Below, piece after piece: positions 1 to 7,778 of a stretch of 40,559 nucleotides of DNA. Source of the DNA: Gemmatimonadales bacterium UBA4456 (GTDB lineage Bacteria; Gemmatimonadota; Gemmatimonadetes; Longimicrobiales; Gaopeijiaceae); NCBI GenBank assembly GCA_002390225.1, contig DGOW01000105.1:5921-46479 (forward strand), read 5' to 3'. The position numbers and the translations under genes are program-made. Numbering within the stretch: the stretch's first letter is position 1; the number at the start of each line of letters is the position of its first letter. A model generated the notes under the pieces. The model saw only the letters and a program-made list of their open reading frames with translations. It ran no database searches and had not been told where the DNA came from.

Positions 1-572
1 CTCTGAATACACGTCTCCGTGCGGCGACCGATGACGAGGTCGGGTGGCTGAAGTTCAACACGGGGCAGTTTCGCGGTACGTACAGACAACCACTCGAGGC
101 CCGCCCGGAGGCCGGGAGAGATGACCCCGCCAATGAAGGCACCGTCCGCCGTGATACAATCGAAGGTAGTGGCCGTGCCGAGATCCACCGCGATCGTATC
201 CCGACCGTACATCGCTTTGGCCGCCATGGTGTTCACGACCCGATCTGCGCCCACCGAGAGAGGCTCTTCTACATCGAGCCGGATAGGCAGGTCCGAGTGC
301 GGCCCGACCGCCACGACAGGCGCGCCGGTAATCGTCTCAAGTGTCTTCTTCCAGACATAATTCACCGAGGGCACCACGGAGCCGACTACTCCCCGGGCGA
401 TCCGTGATTCGTCCAGGCCATCCCCGGCGAGAAACGCGCGGATGAGCGCTGTCATCTCATCTCCCGTGCGGGGGACGCTCGAACTCACACGCCAGTCCGC
501 GAGGATCTCGGTCGGTGAGGCCGCAAGGCCCACCATCGTTTCCGTGTTTCCAACGTCAACTACAAGCTGCAT
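1..572 (-). CDS. coaX: Type III pantothenate kinase, C-terminus off the window
   Basis: The first step of coenzyme A synthesis, ATP-dependent phosphorylation of pantothenate, is the role of this cytosolic family. Translation from the ATG at 572 begins MQLVVDVGNTET, the DxGNT phosphate-binding motif of the ASKHA fold. It continues with the family hallmarks GADRVVNT and VDLGTATTFDCIT, then GGVISPGLRAGLEWL. About 190 of the usual roughly 255 residues are present; the rest lies beyond base 1. It follows the birA stop by two bases and is the last visible gene of the long secD-to-coaX operon. Pairing with birA, a second cofactor gene, is common in bacteria. Identification is secure from the motifs. 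Confidence 0.93.
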   Translation of the reverse strand, partial: MQLVVDVGNTETMVGLAASPTEILADWRVSSSVPRTGDEMTALIRAFLAGDGLDESRIARGVVGSVVPSVNYVWKKTLETITGAPVVAVGPHSDLPIRLDVEEPLSVGADRVVNTMAAKAMYGRDTIAVDLGTATTFDCITADGAFIGGVISPGLRAGLEWLSVRTAKLPRVELQPPDLVIGRRTETCIQ

Positions 573-574
573 GG

Positions 575-1354
575 CTACTCCTCCAGTCCGGGCCTCGGGA
601 CGGGGCGCACGCTTCCCGAGCGCACCGACACCACTGAGCCATCATCCAGTTCCAGCAACAACATGCCATCTTCATCGATCCCACGCGCAATGCCCGCCCC
701 GTATTCCTGGGTCAGCACCTGGTGATCAATTAGCGCATCTCTGGCGGTGAATGCCTCGAGCGCCTCCGTCACGGCGTGCGGAGCATCGAGCAGGTCGAGC
801 ACTCGACGAGCGAGCAGGCCAGAGAGCGTCAGAGTCGACGGGATAGCATCCGTGTGCTCCGACAACGACGTGGGTGTGAACGCAGACCGGTCGGACGTCA
901 GCTCGTCCTCCGAGGGCGACGAGTCGACATTGATCCCGATGCCCGTCACGACCCAGCCGGATCCGCGCTCGACCAGGATCCCACCCAGCTTACGCCCCTT
1001 GATCATGAGGTCATTCGGCCATTTCACCAGAACGCGCACGCCCGAGTGCTCCTCCAGGACCTCCGCACATGCGACCCCGATCACGATCGGAAGCTGTGGC
1101 GTGGCATCGGCGGCGGAGAGAACAAGGGACATCCACACGCCGTTGCCAGATCCGGACGCCCACCACGCACCTCGGCGACCACGCCCGGCTGTCTGTTCCC
1201 GAGCGAGCACCAGGCCACCCCGCTGAGTGCCACCTTCAGCAAGGACCCGGGCCCGGTCATTGGTCGACCCGATGGAGTCCCAAACCTCGAACGTGGGGAG
1301 TCCCAGTTCGGCTGCGCGCCCCGATTCGATGCGCGGTTGGGCCGTTTCGCTCAC
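575..1354 (-). CDS. birA: Biotin--[acetyl-CoA-carboxylase] ligase, catalytic-only type
   Basis: Activates biotin as biotinyl-AMP and transfers it to the biotin carboxyl carrier protein of acetyl-CoA carboxylase and related enzymes. The 259-residue protein shows the ligase signature GRGRRGAWWASGSGNG and the biotin-binding KWPNDLMIKGRKLGGILVE. A small beta C-terminal domain follows, near DALIDHQVLTQEYGAGIARG. There is no N-terminal helix-turn-helix, so this is a class I enzyme without the repressor function of Escherichia coli BirA. The frame stays open far upstream into uppP, but the GTG at 1354 that overlaps the uppP stop (GTGA) puts the start just before the catalytic domain and matches the spacing used throughout the operon. 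Confidence 0.93.
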   Translation of the reverse strand: MSETAQPRIESGRAAELGLPTFEVWDSIGSTNDRARVLAEGGTQRGGLVLAREQTAGRGRRGAWWASGSGNGVWMSLVLSAADATPQLPIVIGVACAEVLEEHSGVRVLVKWPNDLMIKGRKLGGILVERGSGWVVTGIGINVDSSPSEDELTSDRSAFTPTSLSEHTDAIPSTLTLSGLLARRVLDLLDAPHAVTEALEAFTARDALIDHQVLTQEYGAGIARGIDEDGMLLLELDDGSVVSVRSGSVRPVPRPGLEE

Positions 1355-2139
1355 CGAAGCGTCACGAACGCCAGGTAGAGCGCGCCGACGACCCAGCAGT
1401 ACGGGGCGAAAAAGTGGAACGAGCGGCGGGCCAGCATCGCAACGAACGTGCGGATCGCCAGCACGCCGGTAATACCCGCGGCCACACCACCGACGAGGAG
1501 CATCGAGGTGGACAGCCCCTCTGGTCCCGCCCCGGCCAGATCTGGAATCTGGAGGACGGCCGCACCTGCGATCGCGGGGACCGCCATCAGGAACGAGAAC
1601 GCAGCGGCTTCTCGGGCCTCCAACCCCAGCCACATCGCAGCCACGACTGTGGATCCTGATCGTGAGATGCCGGGGATCAGAGCGAACGCCTGGGCGATCC
1701 CGATGAGGAGCGCGGCCCGCCACGTTGGCCGTTCGTCATTCGCACGCTCGAGTGCGGATCGACTGCTCCACAGGATCGCGCCGGTGACGAGGAGAGCCGC
1801 ACCCGGCACGAACGGGTTGTCGAAGAGGGCCTCGATACGATCCTTGGCAAAAACGCCCAGCAAACCGGCGGGAATCGTGGCAACGATGATCAGCCCGGCG
1901 TATTCGAGCGACTCGCGGTCTCTCGTCAGGATGCCTCGACCGAGCTCGGCGACACGCGTCCGGTACACCAGGAGAATCGAGACCAGCGTCGCGAGGTGGA
2001 CCGCTACTTCGAACGCCACGCCCTCGATGTTCACCGCGAGCAGGTTTTGGACGATGACCAGATGCCCGGAGCTCGATACCGGCAGGAACTCCGTCGCTCC
2101 CTGCACGATCCCGAGGATCAGTGATTCCCAGAGACTCAT
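1351..2139 (-). CDS. uppP: Undecaprenyl-diphosphatase UppP (BacA)
   Basis: Integral membrane phosphatase that converts undecaprenyl pyrophosphate to undecaprenyl phosphate, the lipid carrier for peptidoglycan and other surface polymers. Overproduction confers bacitracin resistance in other bacteria. The 262-residue protein begins MSLWESLILGIVQGATEF and has the first catalytic motif EFLPVSSSGHL near residue 17 and the second, PGISRSGSTV, mid-protein. Repeated hydrophobic segments fit the family topology, and length is typical. The ATG overlaps the bshA stop by four bases (ATGA) and the stop overlaps the birA GTG, so translation is probably coupled on both sides. Confidence 0.95.
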   Translation of the reverse strand: MSLWESLILGIVQGATEFLPVSSSGHLVIVQNLLAVNIEGVAFEVAVHLATLVSILLVYRTRVAELGRGILTRDRESLEYAGLIIVATIPAGLLGVFAKDRIEALFDNPFVPGAALLVTGAILWSSRSALERANDERPTWRAALLIGIAQAFALIPGISRSGSTVVAAMWLGLEAREAAAFSFLMAVPAIAGAAVLQIPDLAGAGPEGLSTSMLLVGGVAAGITGVLAIRTFVAMLARRSFHFFAPYCWVVGALYLAFVTLR

Positions 2140-3263
2140 GAGCCCAGGATCCGGTCATAATACGACTCATACATCGGGACCACCTTCTCAGTCGAGAATC
2201 GTGCGTGAGCCGCCGCTCGTCCGGCCGCTGCCATGCGCGCGAGCAGGGCATCGTCCCGGAGAATGTCCGCTCCGGCCGCGGACATACCGGCAACGTCTCC
2301 CACGTCCAGCAAACGACCGGTTACCCCGTCGTCGACGACCTCGGGCAACCCACCGACCCTTGTCGCCACGACGGGTGCGCCACACGCCATCGCTTCGAGC
2401 GCAGCCAGACCGAACGACTCGTTCGCGGAGGGCAGTAGGAAGAGGTCCGCACACGACAGCAGTTCCTCGACAGACTGGTGCTTGCCGAGAAAGAGGACGT
2501 CCTCGTCTACGCCGAGTTCCTCGGCACGCTGCGCAGCGCGGGGACGGTCAGGCCCATCACCGACCATTACCAGCCGAGACGGCACCTTATCTCGAATACC
2601 TGCAAATGCCGTCACCACGTCTTCGATACGTTTCACGGACCGGAAGTTCGAGATGTGCATCACGATCTTTTCACCCCGGGGCGCGAGTGCCGCTCGGTGA
2701 CAGGGTTCGCGGTCGGGTCGCCACATCCCCATATCAATGAAGTTCGGGATCACCTCAATGCGATCGGCAGGCACCGAGAAGTCACGCACGGTCTCGTCCT
2801 TCAGGTAACTCGAGACTGCGGTGAGACCATCTGACTCGAGGATCGAGAAGCGGGTGATCGAGTGGAAGGACGGGTGGAGCCCTACCAGCGTGATGTCCGT
2901 TCCGTGCAGTGTGGTGACGATGCGCAGTCGACGCTCATTCCCAAGCATCTGACGCGCCAGGTATGCGGACGCCGCGTGCGGTATGGCGTAGTGCATGTGT
3001 ACGAGATCGAGATCATGCTTGCGCGCAGTGTCATGCAAGGCGACGGCGAGCGCCAGCGCATACGGAGGATGCTCGAAGAGCGGATAGTCCTCCATCTCGA
3101 CCTCATGGAAGAACACCCGCTCCTTGAAGCTGCCTAGACGGAACGGCTGGTCATACGAGATGAAGTGGATCTCATGACCTCGCTCGGCCAGAGCCAGCCC
3201 CAGCTCGGTCGCGACCGCGCCAGAGCCACCGTAGGTCGGGTAACAGGTGATGCCGATCTTCAT
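2136..3263 (-). CDS. bshA: N-acetyl-alpha-D-glucosaminyl L-malate synthase
   Basis: GT4-family glycosyltransferase that joins GlcNAc from UDP-GlcNAc to L-malate, the first step of bacillithiol synthesis. The 375-residue protein starts MKIGITCYPTYGGSGAVATE. The family-specific stretches HMHYAIPHAASAYLARQ and TLHGTDITLVG are intact, and the C-terminal nucleotide-sugar motif is present around LPSANESFGLAALEAMACG. These features separate BshA from mannosyl- or sucrose-type GT4 enzymes. The start at 3263 makes an ATGA overlap with miaA. BshB deacetylase and BshC ligase are not in this window, so the complete pathway is inferred. Confidence 0.92.
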   Translation of the reverse strand: MKIGITCYPTYGGSGAVATELGLALAERGHEIHFISYDQPFRLGSFKERVFFHEVEMEDYPLFEHPPYALALAVALHDTARKHDLDLVHMHYAIPHAASAYLARQMLGNERRLRIVTTLHGTDITLVGLHPSFHSITRFSILESDGLTAVSSYLKDETVRDFSVPADRIEVIPNFIDMGMWRPDREPCHRAALAPRGEKIVMHISNFRSVKRIEDVVTAFAGIRDKVPSRLVMVGDGPDRPRAAQRAEELGVDEDVLFLGKHQSVEELLSCADLFLLPSANESFGLAALEAMACGAPVVATRVGGLPEVVDDGVTGRLLDVGDVAGMSAAGADILRDDALLARMAAAGRAAAHARFSTEKVVPMYESYYDRILGS

Positions 3264-4231
3264 TCGGAGTTCTCGGTCGCCTGGACATCCAGGGCGTGAA
3301 GTGCGAATTCCGCCTGACGCTCGACCGGCTGAGCCGCATCGATCGTCACCGCATGGTCGGGCAGCTGGTGCCGGAACCATGTCAGCTGACGGCGGGCGTA
3401 TTTCCACGTGTTGCTGTCGATCTCTTCCTTCGCTTCCTCGAGCGTCGTCTCACCTCTGAGATACCGGGCCGTCTCTCGATAGCCGGTACCAGTCATCCCC
3501 GGCGCATCATCGCCATGGCCAGCTGCGAGAAGGCCACGGACCTCATCCTCGAGCCCGCGCTCGACCATCCGCTCCGCGCGGTTGGCGATTCGGCGACGGA
3601 TCTCCTTTCGAGGAAGATCGAGCACTACGACGGCTGCTGAAACCCCGGGCGCCTCGGGTGGGGCCACGACGTGCCAGCGCGAAAGCGGCACGCCCGTGAG
3701 GAGCGCGACCTCGAGGGTCCGTGCCATGCGGTGCGGACCACCTTTGATGGCCATCTCTGCTCGCGGAGGATCCAGCACGCGGACGAAGGCCTCCAGCGTC
3801 TCTCGGGGCTGCCTCGCGACCCACGCGCGCAGTCGTTCGCGACGCTCAGGGTCAAGATCCGGTTCGGCGAAGATCGGATTCAACAGACTCTTGAGGAAGA
3901 AACCGGTCCCTCCGGCCACGACCGGCAGAGCGCCTCGCATACGAATCTCTTCGATCCAGCGACGTGCGTCACGAGCGAACTGGCCGGCCGAGTACCTCTG
4001 ATCTGGCGTCACGAGATCCAGGCCGTGGTGCGGGATCGCTGCTTGATGCTCGGCGCGAACCTTGTCGGTTCCGATATCCATTCCGACATAGACCTGTCGT
4101 GAATCCATCGAGATGATCTCGATGGGGCGCCGACGGGCCAGCTCCACGGAGAGGTCCGTCTTTCCCGAGGTGGTCGGTCCCGTCAGAACCAGCACGGGAC
4201 CGTCGTAGCGTATGGTCACTGCCGCACTCAC
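3260..4231 (-). CDS. miaA: tRNA dimethylallyltransferase
   Basis: Transfers the dimethylallyl group of DMAPP to N6 of A37 in tRNAs that read codons beginning with U, which supports decoding fidelity. The 323-residue protein has the N-terminal P-loop GPTTSGKTDLSVELA, then SMDSRQVYVGMDIGTDK, the HHGLDLVTPDQRYSAGQFA stretch and VVAGGTGFFLKSLLNP. All are family landmarks in the expected order. The GTG at 4231 overlaps the mutL stop (GTGA). A mutL-miaA pairing is widespread in bacteria (for example in Escherichia coli). Confidence 0.96.
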   Translation of the reverse strand: MSAAVTIRYDGPVLVLTGPTTSGKTDLSVELARRRPIEIISMDSRQVYVGMDIGTDKVRAEHQAAIPHHGLDLVTPDQRYSAGQFARDARRWIEEIRMRGALPVVAGGTGFFLKSLLNPIFAEPDLDPERRERLRAWVARQPRETLEAFVRVLDPPRAEMAIKGGPHRMARTLEVALLTGVPLSRWHVVAPPEAPGVSAAVVVLDLPRKEIRRRIANRAERMVERGLEDEVRGLLAAGHGDDAPGMTGTGYRETARYLRGETTLEEAKEEIDSNTWKYARRQLTWFRHQLPDHAVTIDAAQPVERQAEFALHALDVQATENSE

Positions 4232-6039
4232 GTCCGTCCGAACTTCCGCTCCAGTTCAGTCCCGGAGAGGCGCACGACCGTGGGGCGACCGTGGACATCG
4301 TGATGAGGCAGCTCGGTGGCGAAGAGCTGATCGAAGAGTTCCTGCATCTCCGGCTCAGAGAGCTTCTGCCCGGCCTTGATGGCGCTCTTGCAGGCGAACG
4401 TGCTCGCAATGCGCTCATGCTGGTTTCGAGCAGCCCGTACAAGATCTGATCCATGAGTCAATTCCTGGATCATCTCGCGGAAAGCTCGCTCCGCGTCGAA
4501 ATACCGGTGCGGGTTCGGTACTGCATGCACGATCACCGTGTCACCACCGAACCCTTCCACTTCGAACCCGGCTCGGGCGAGAAGGCCACCGAGATCTTCC
4601 ACCATCGCCACTTCGGGAGCGGTGAGCTTGAGCGTCAGGGGGAAGAGCAGGCGCTGACTCTCCTGCCCACCAGCCTCGAAGCCGTCCATCAGTCGCTGGA
4701 AGAGAATGCGCTCGTGTGCCGCGTGCTGATCGACGATCAGGACCCCGTCCCGCGTCTCCGCAAAGACGTACGTGTCGAGCACCTGCCACAGCCGCGGCCT
4801 GCGGGCTCCCGGCTCCGGCAACGGCTGTGCACGCCTGAGGCTACCTGGAGAGCTCGCGGCGTCTCCTCCGCCGTCCGCGACCGAGCCCGGGTCGGCCTCC
4901 GCGTGGTCCACCTCGTTCGGCCCGGGCACGAACAGGGCCATCTGAGAGTCCACCGGGCTCGGCGGCGGCGCGGACCCTTGTCCGGTACCGACCTCCCGTA
5001 CCGCCATCGGTGGCGCTCCGAGCGGCCGGTCGAAGGTGGCCGAACTCGCTTCATCGTCCAGCGCAGTCCGAACGGCATTCTCGACCAGTGCTTCAACCTG
5101 GTTCTGATGTCGGAACCGCACCTCCGACTTCGCAGGGTGCACGTTGACATCCACCTGATCGCCAGGCATCTGGAGGTAGAGGAAAAGCCACGGTCGAACG
5201 CCCTGCGGGATCGTCGTCCGGTACCCGCGTTCCACTGCGCGAACGAGCGCGGGCGATCGGAACGGTCGGCCATTCACGAAGAGATGGCTGCGTCGGACGC
5301 CTGGACGTGCCATATCGGGACGTTGAACGAGACCTGCGACACGCAGTCCGTCGTCTTCCCCGGAGGCGGGAATCAGCGTCCCTGCGTGTTCGAGCCCCCA
5401 GACCTGCGCGATACGGCTGGACGCGTCCTCAGCACCGGGCAAATCCAGCAGAACTCGACCATCGGAGGTCAGCACGAACGCGACGTCAGGATTTGCGAGC
5501 GCGAGTGCAGTGACAACCTCGTTGACCGCGCGGGTCTCCGCGCTGACCGACTTAAGAAAACGAGCACGCACCGGCGCGTTGTAGAAAAGGTTGCGCACCT
5601 CGACCGTCGTCCCACGACGACGTGCGAAATCGCCTACATCACTGATACCTCCGGCATTTACGGTGACGCGGGTGCCTGCCTCTCCTTCTCCGTCCCACGT
5701 CTCGATCGACATGCGCGAGACTGAAGCGATCGATGGCATCGCCTCCCCACGAAAGCCGAATGTGGGCACTCCGCTCAGGTCATCTGCCGTCTGGATCTTG
5801 CTGGTGGCGTGACGATCTAGGCAGAGAAGCGCGTCCTCCCGACCCATCCCGACGCCGTCGTCGCTCACCCGGATACGTCGCTTGCCCCCGCGCTCGATCG
5901 CGACATCGACGCGGGTGGCATGTGCATCCAGAGCGTTCTCCGCCAGTTCCTTCACCGCCGAGGCAGGACGCTCGACCGCCTCGCCGGCCGCGATCTGGTT
6001 CGCGACAGCGTCAGGCAGGATCTGGATCGAGCGACTCAT
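4228..6039 (-). CDS. mutL: DNA mismatch repair protein MutL
   Basis: GHKL ATPase that links mismatch recognition by MutS to strand incision. The 603-residue protein has the N-terminal ATPase motifs AIAAGEAVERPASAVKELAEN-type (residues about 16-35), DDGVGMG (60-66) and FGFRGEA (94-100). A proline-rich linker of about 345-415 follows, then a C-terminal dimerisation domain. QMALF at 366-370 resembles a sliding-clamp-binding motif. The endonuclease motif begins DQHAAHE (437-443), but the second acidic position is Gln448, and DVHGRP (581-586) stands where nicking MutLs often have CPHGRP. The ACK element (549-551) remains. Nuclease activity is therefore uncertain. The start at 6039 overlaps the tatD stop (ATGA); an in-frame upstream ATG at 6108 would run into tatD and is not favoured. 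Confidence 0.95.
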   Translation of the reverse strand: MSRSIQILPDAVANQIAAGEAVERPASAVKELAENALDAHATRVDVAIERGGKRRIRVSDDGVGMGREDALLCLDRHATSKIQTADDLSGVPTFGFRGEAMPSIASVSRMSIETWDGEGEAGTRVTVNAGGISDVGDFARRRGTTVEVRNLFYNAPVRARFLKSVSAETRAVNEVVTALALANPDVAFVLTSDGRVLLDLPGAEDASSRIAQVWGLEHAGTLIPASGEDDGLRVAGLVQRPDMARPGVRRSHLFVNGRPFRSPALVRAVERGYRTTIPQGVRPWLFLYLQMPGDQVDVNVHPAKSEVRFRHQNQVEALVENAVRTALDDEASSATFDRPLGAPPMAVREVGTGQGSAPPPSPVDSQMALFVPGPNEVDHAEADPGSVADGGGDAASSPGSLRRAQPLPEPGARRPRLWQVLDTYVFAETRDGVLIVDQHAAHERILFQRLMDGFEAGGQESQRLLFPLTLKLTAPEVAMVEDLGGLLARAGFEVEGFGGDTVIVHAVPNPHRYFDAERAFREMIQELTHGSDLVRAARNQHERIASTFACKSAIKAGQKLSEPEMQELFDQLFATELPHHDVHGRPTVVRLSGTELERKFGRT

Positions 6040-6812
6040 AACGAGTCTGCCCCGTAGAATCGGCAGGCGTTCTCCGTTGTGCGCTGAGCGACTTCTTTGA
6101 CCGAGCACCCGACCAGCGTGGCGAGAGCGGCCGCCACGTGTACGACGTTTGCAGGCTCATTCCGCTTCCCACGGAGCGGCACAGGTGACAGGTAGGGCGA
6201 GTCGGTCTCGATGAGGATCCGGTCGTCCGGGACCTCCCGAAGCAGATCGGCCGCTGTGAAGGACTTGAACGACGCGATTCCCGATGCGGAGACATACCAG
6301 CCCGCAGCCATCGCGGCCTGGAATGCCTGATCGCCGCCGGTGAAGCAGTGCAAGACGCCTCTCGTGCCGTCGGGCATGCCACGAATTGCAGCGGCAACAT
6401 CATCGTCCGCATCGCGCGCATGAACCACCACGGGGAGGCTCAGTTCAGCCCCTAACGAGAGGTGTGCGTCGAAGGATGCTCGTTGCTCTGCCCGTGGCGC
6501 ACTGTCGTAGAAGTAGTCGAGTCCGGTCTCCCCGACCGCAACGACACCGTCCCGGCCCATCGCGATCTCTCGCACACGGTCGAGATCCCCGGGCTTTGCC
6601 TTACCCACCGCGTGTGGGTGCAGGCCGGCTGTGCTGAAGACTCCATCCCGATCCTCAGCCAGGTCCGCAGCGCTCACCGCGTCGGCCACGTCCGACGCAA
6701 TCATTATGAGGCGCGTGACCCCGGCCTCCCGGGCCCTGCGAAACACCGCCTCCCGGTCATCCCGGAAGGCGATGTCAGTCAGATGGCAATGACTGTCGAA
6801 GTACTCGATCAC
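6036..6812 (-). CDS. tatD: TatD-family metal-dependent hydrolase
   Basis: TatD proteins are TIM-barrel metal-dependent nucleases (3'-5' exonuclease/DNase activity), with roles proposed in DNA quality control and D-aminoacyl-tRNA recycling; the natural substrate is debated. The 258-residue protein has the N-terminal metal ligands FDSHCHLTD, the glutamate motif VAVGETGLDYFYD, the histidine stretch VVVHARDADDD, HCFTGG and the C-terminal IETDSPYLSP. This is the full set for a normal-length TatD. The GTG at 6812 is chosen because it overlaps the secF stop (GTGA) and starts just before the first beta strand. The frame is open further upstream into secF, which is not expected to be used. It is not linked to Tat secretion genes here. 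Confidence 0.93.
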   Translation of the reverse strand: MIEYFDSHCHLTDIAFRDDREAVFRRAREAGVTRLIMIASDVADAVSAADLAEDRDGVFSTAGLHPHAVGKAKPGDLDRVREIAMGRDGVVAVGETGLDYFYDSAPRAEQRASFDAHLSLGAELSLPVVVHARDADDDVAAAIRGMPDGTRGVLHCFTGGDQAFQAAMAAGWYVSASGIASFKSFTAADLLREVPDDRILIETDSPYLSPVPLRGKRNEPANVVHVAAALATLVGCSVKEVAQRTTENACRFYGADSL

Positions 6813-7768
6813 ACCGTCGCGGGCTGAGGCCGTTCCTTCTTCTTCTGATCCCCATCTCCTACGCCCCAACGCTTCTGAATTTCGATGAGCGCGGGTGAGG
6901 CGACGAAGATCGATGAATAGGTTCCGATCACGACTCCGAGAATCAGTACGATCGTGAAGTCACGAATCACGGCACCACCGAGGACGAGCAGAGCGGTCAG
7001 CACCGCCAGCGTTGTCCCCGACGTCAGCACCGTGCGCGGCAAGGTCTCATTGATCGACTCGTTAACGAGGTCGACCGGGTCCCGCTTTCGAGCGCCCTTC
7101 GCTCCCATGTTTTCACGGATTCGATCGAACACGACGATGGTGTCATTCAGGGAATAGCCGAGGATCGTCAGAATCGCTGCGACCGTCGGGAGAGCGATCT
7201 CGACTCTGAACAGTGCCAGGAAGCCCAGCGTGATCAGTATGTCGTGCGCTGTAGCGATGACCGCCGCGAGCCCGAACCGCATCTCGAAGCGGAACGCGAG
7301 GTACATCAGCGTCAGGATGAACGAGAAGATCACGGCCTGCAGAGCCTTCGTCTGCAGTTCGGCTCCGACCTTCGCCCCCACCAACTCGGTCCTGACCACT
7401 TCCACGCCGCGGTCAGGCAGGTTCGCTGCGACCGCAGCCTCGAGGGACTCGGCGACCTCGGTGATTGACGCGTCTTCCGCCAAAGGCGCGCGGATCACGA
7501 ACTCGCTCTCCGACCCGAACTGGGTGATAGGGGGCGCCTGGGCTCCGCCGAGAGCATCTCTCAACTCTCCGGCGCTCACAGGCGCCTCGAAGCGCACCTG
7601 AATGAGCGAACCGCCGAGGAAGTCGACGCCGTAGTTCTGCCAGCTACCGAGGGAAGCGACGTTCATGCCCATCGCACCGATCCCGATGGCTAGCACGACC
7701 CCGGAAACCACATAGGCCTTACGGCGCATCTGGATGAAACGATACGAAGCGTGATGAAAGAGTCTCAT
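6809..7768 (-). CDS. secF: Protein translocase subunit SecF
   Basis: Inner-membrane partner of SecD; the pair uses the proton motive force to help SecYEG pull preproteins across the membrane. The 319-residue protein has the N-terminal transmembrane segment, the periplasmic start FLGGSLIQVRFE, and the C-terminal membrane domain with ILGYSLNDTIVVFDRIREN, the SecF hallmark. The last stretch is charged (KKKERPQPATV), likely cytosolic. It follows secD by ten bases and overlaps tatD by four. Sequence and order are those of ordinary secDF. Confidence 0.96.
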   Translation of the reverse strand: MRLFHHASYRFIQMRRKAYVVSGVVLAIGIGAMGMNVASLGSWQNYGVDFLGGSLIQVRFEAPVSAGELRDALGGAQAPPITQFGSESEFVIRAPLAEDASITEVAESLEAAVAANLPDRGVEVVRTELVGAKVGAELQTKALQAVIFSFILTLMYLAFRFEMRFGLAAVIATAHDILITLGFLALFRVEIALPTVAAILTILGYSLNDTIVVFDRIRENMGAKGARKRDPVDLVNESINETLPRTVLTSGTTLAVLTALLVLGGAVIRDFTIVLILGVVIGTYSSIFVASPALIEIQKRWGVGDGDQKKKERPQPATV

Positions 7769-7778
7769 GATCCGGGGC

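Noticed and set aside
575..1723. Long form of BirA starting inside uppP
   Set aside because: The added 123 residues are the other frame of uppP; the GTG at 1354 overlaps the uppP stop and begins the ligase domain.
1448..2740. 430-codon plus-strand ORF over uppP and bshA
   Set aside because: Spans two real genes on the other strand; Arg/Pro/Ser-rich shadow product.
4453..5724. 423-codon plus-strand ORF over mutL
   Set aside because: Antisense to conserved mutL motifs; no recognisable protein features.
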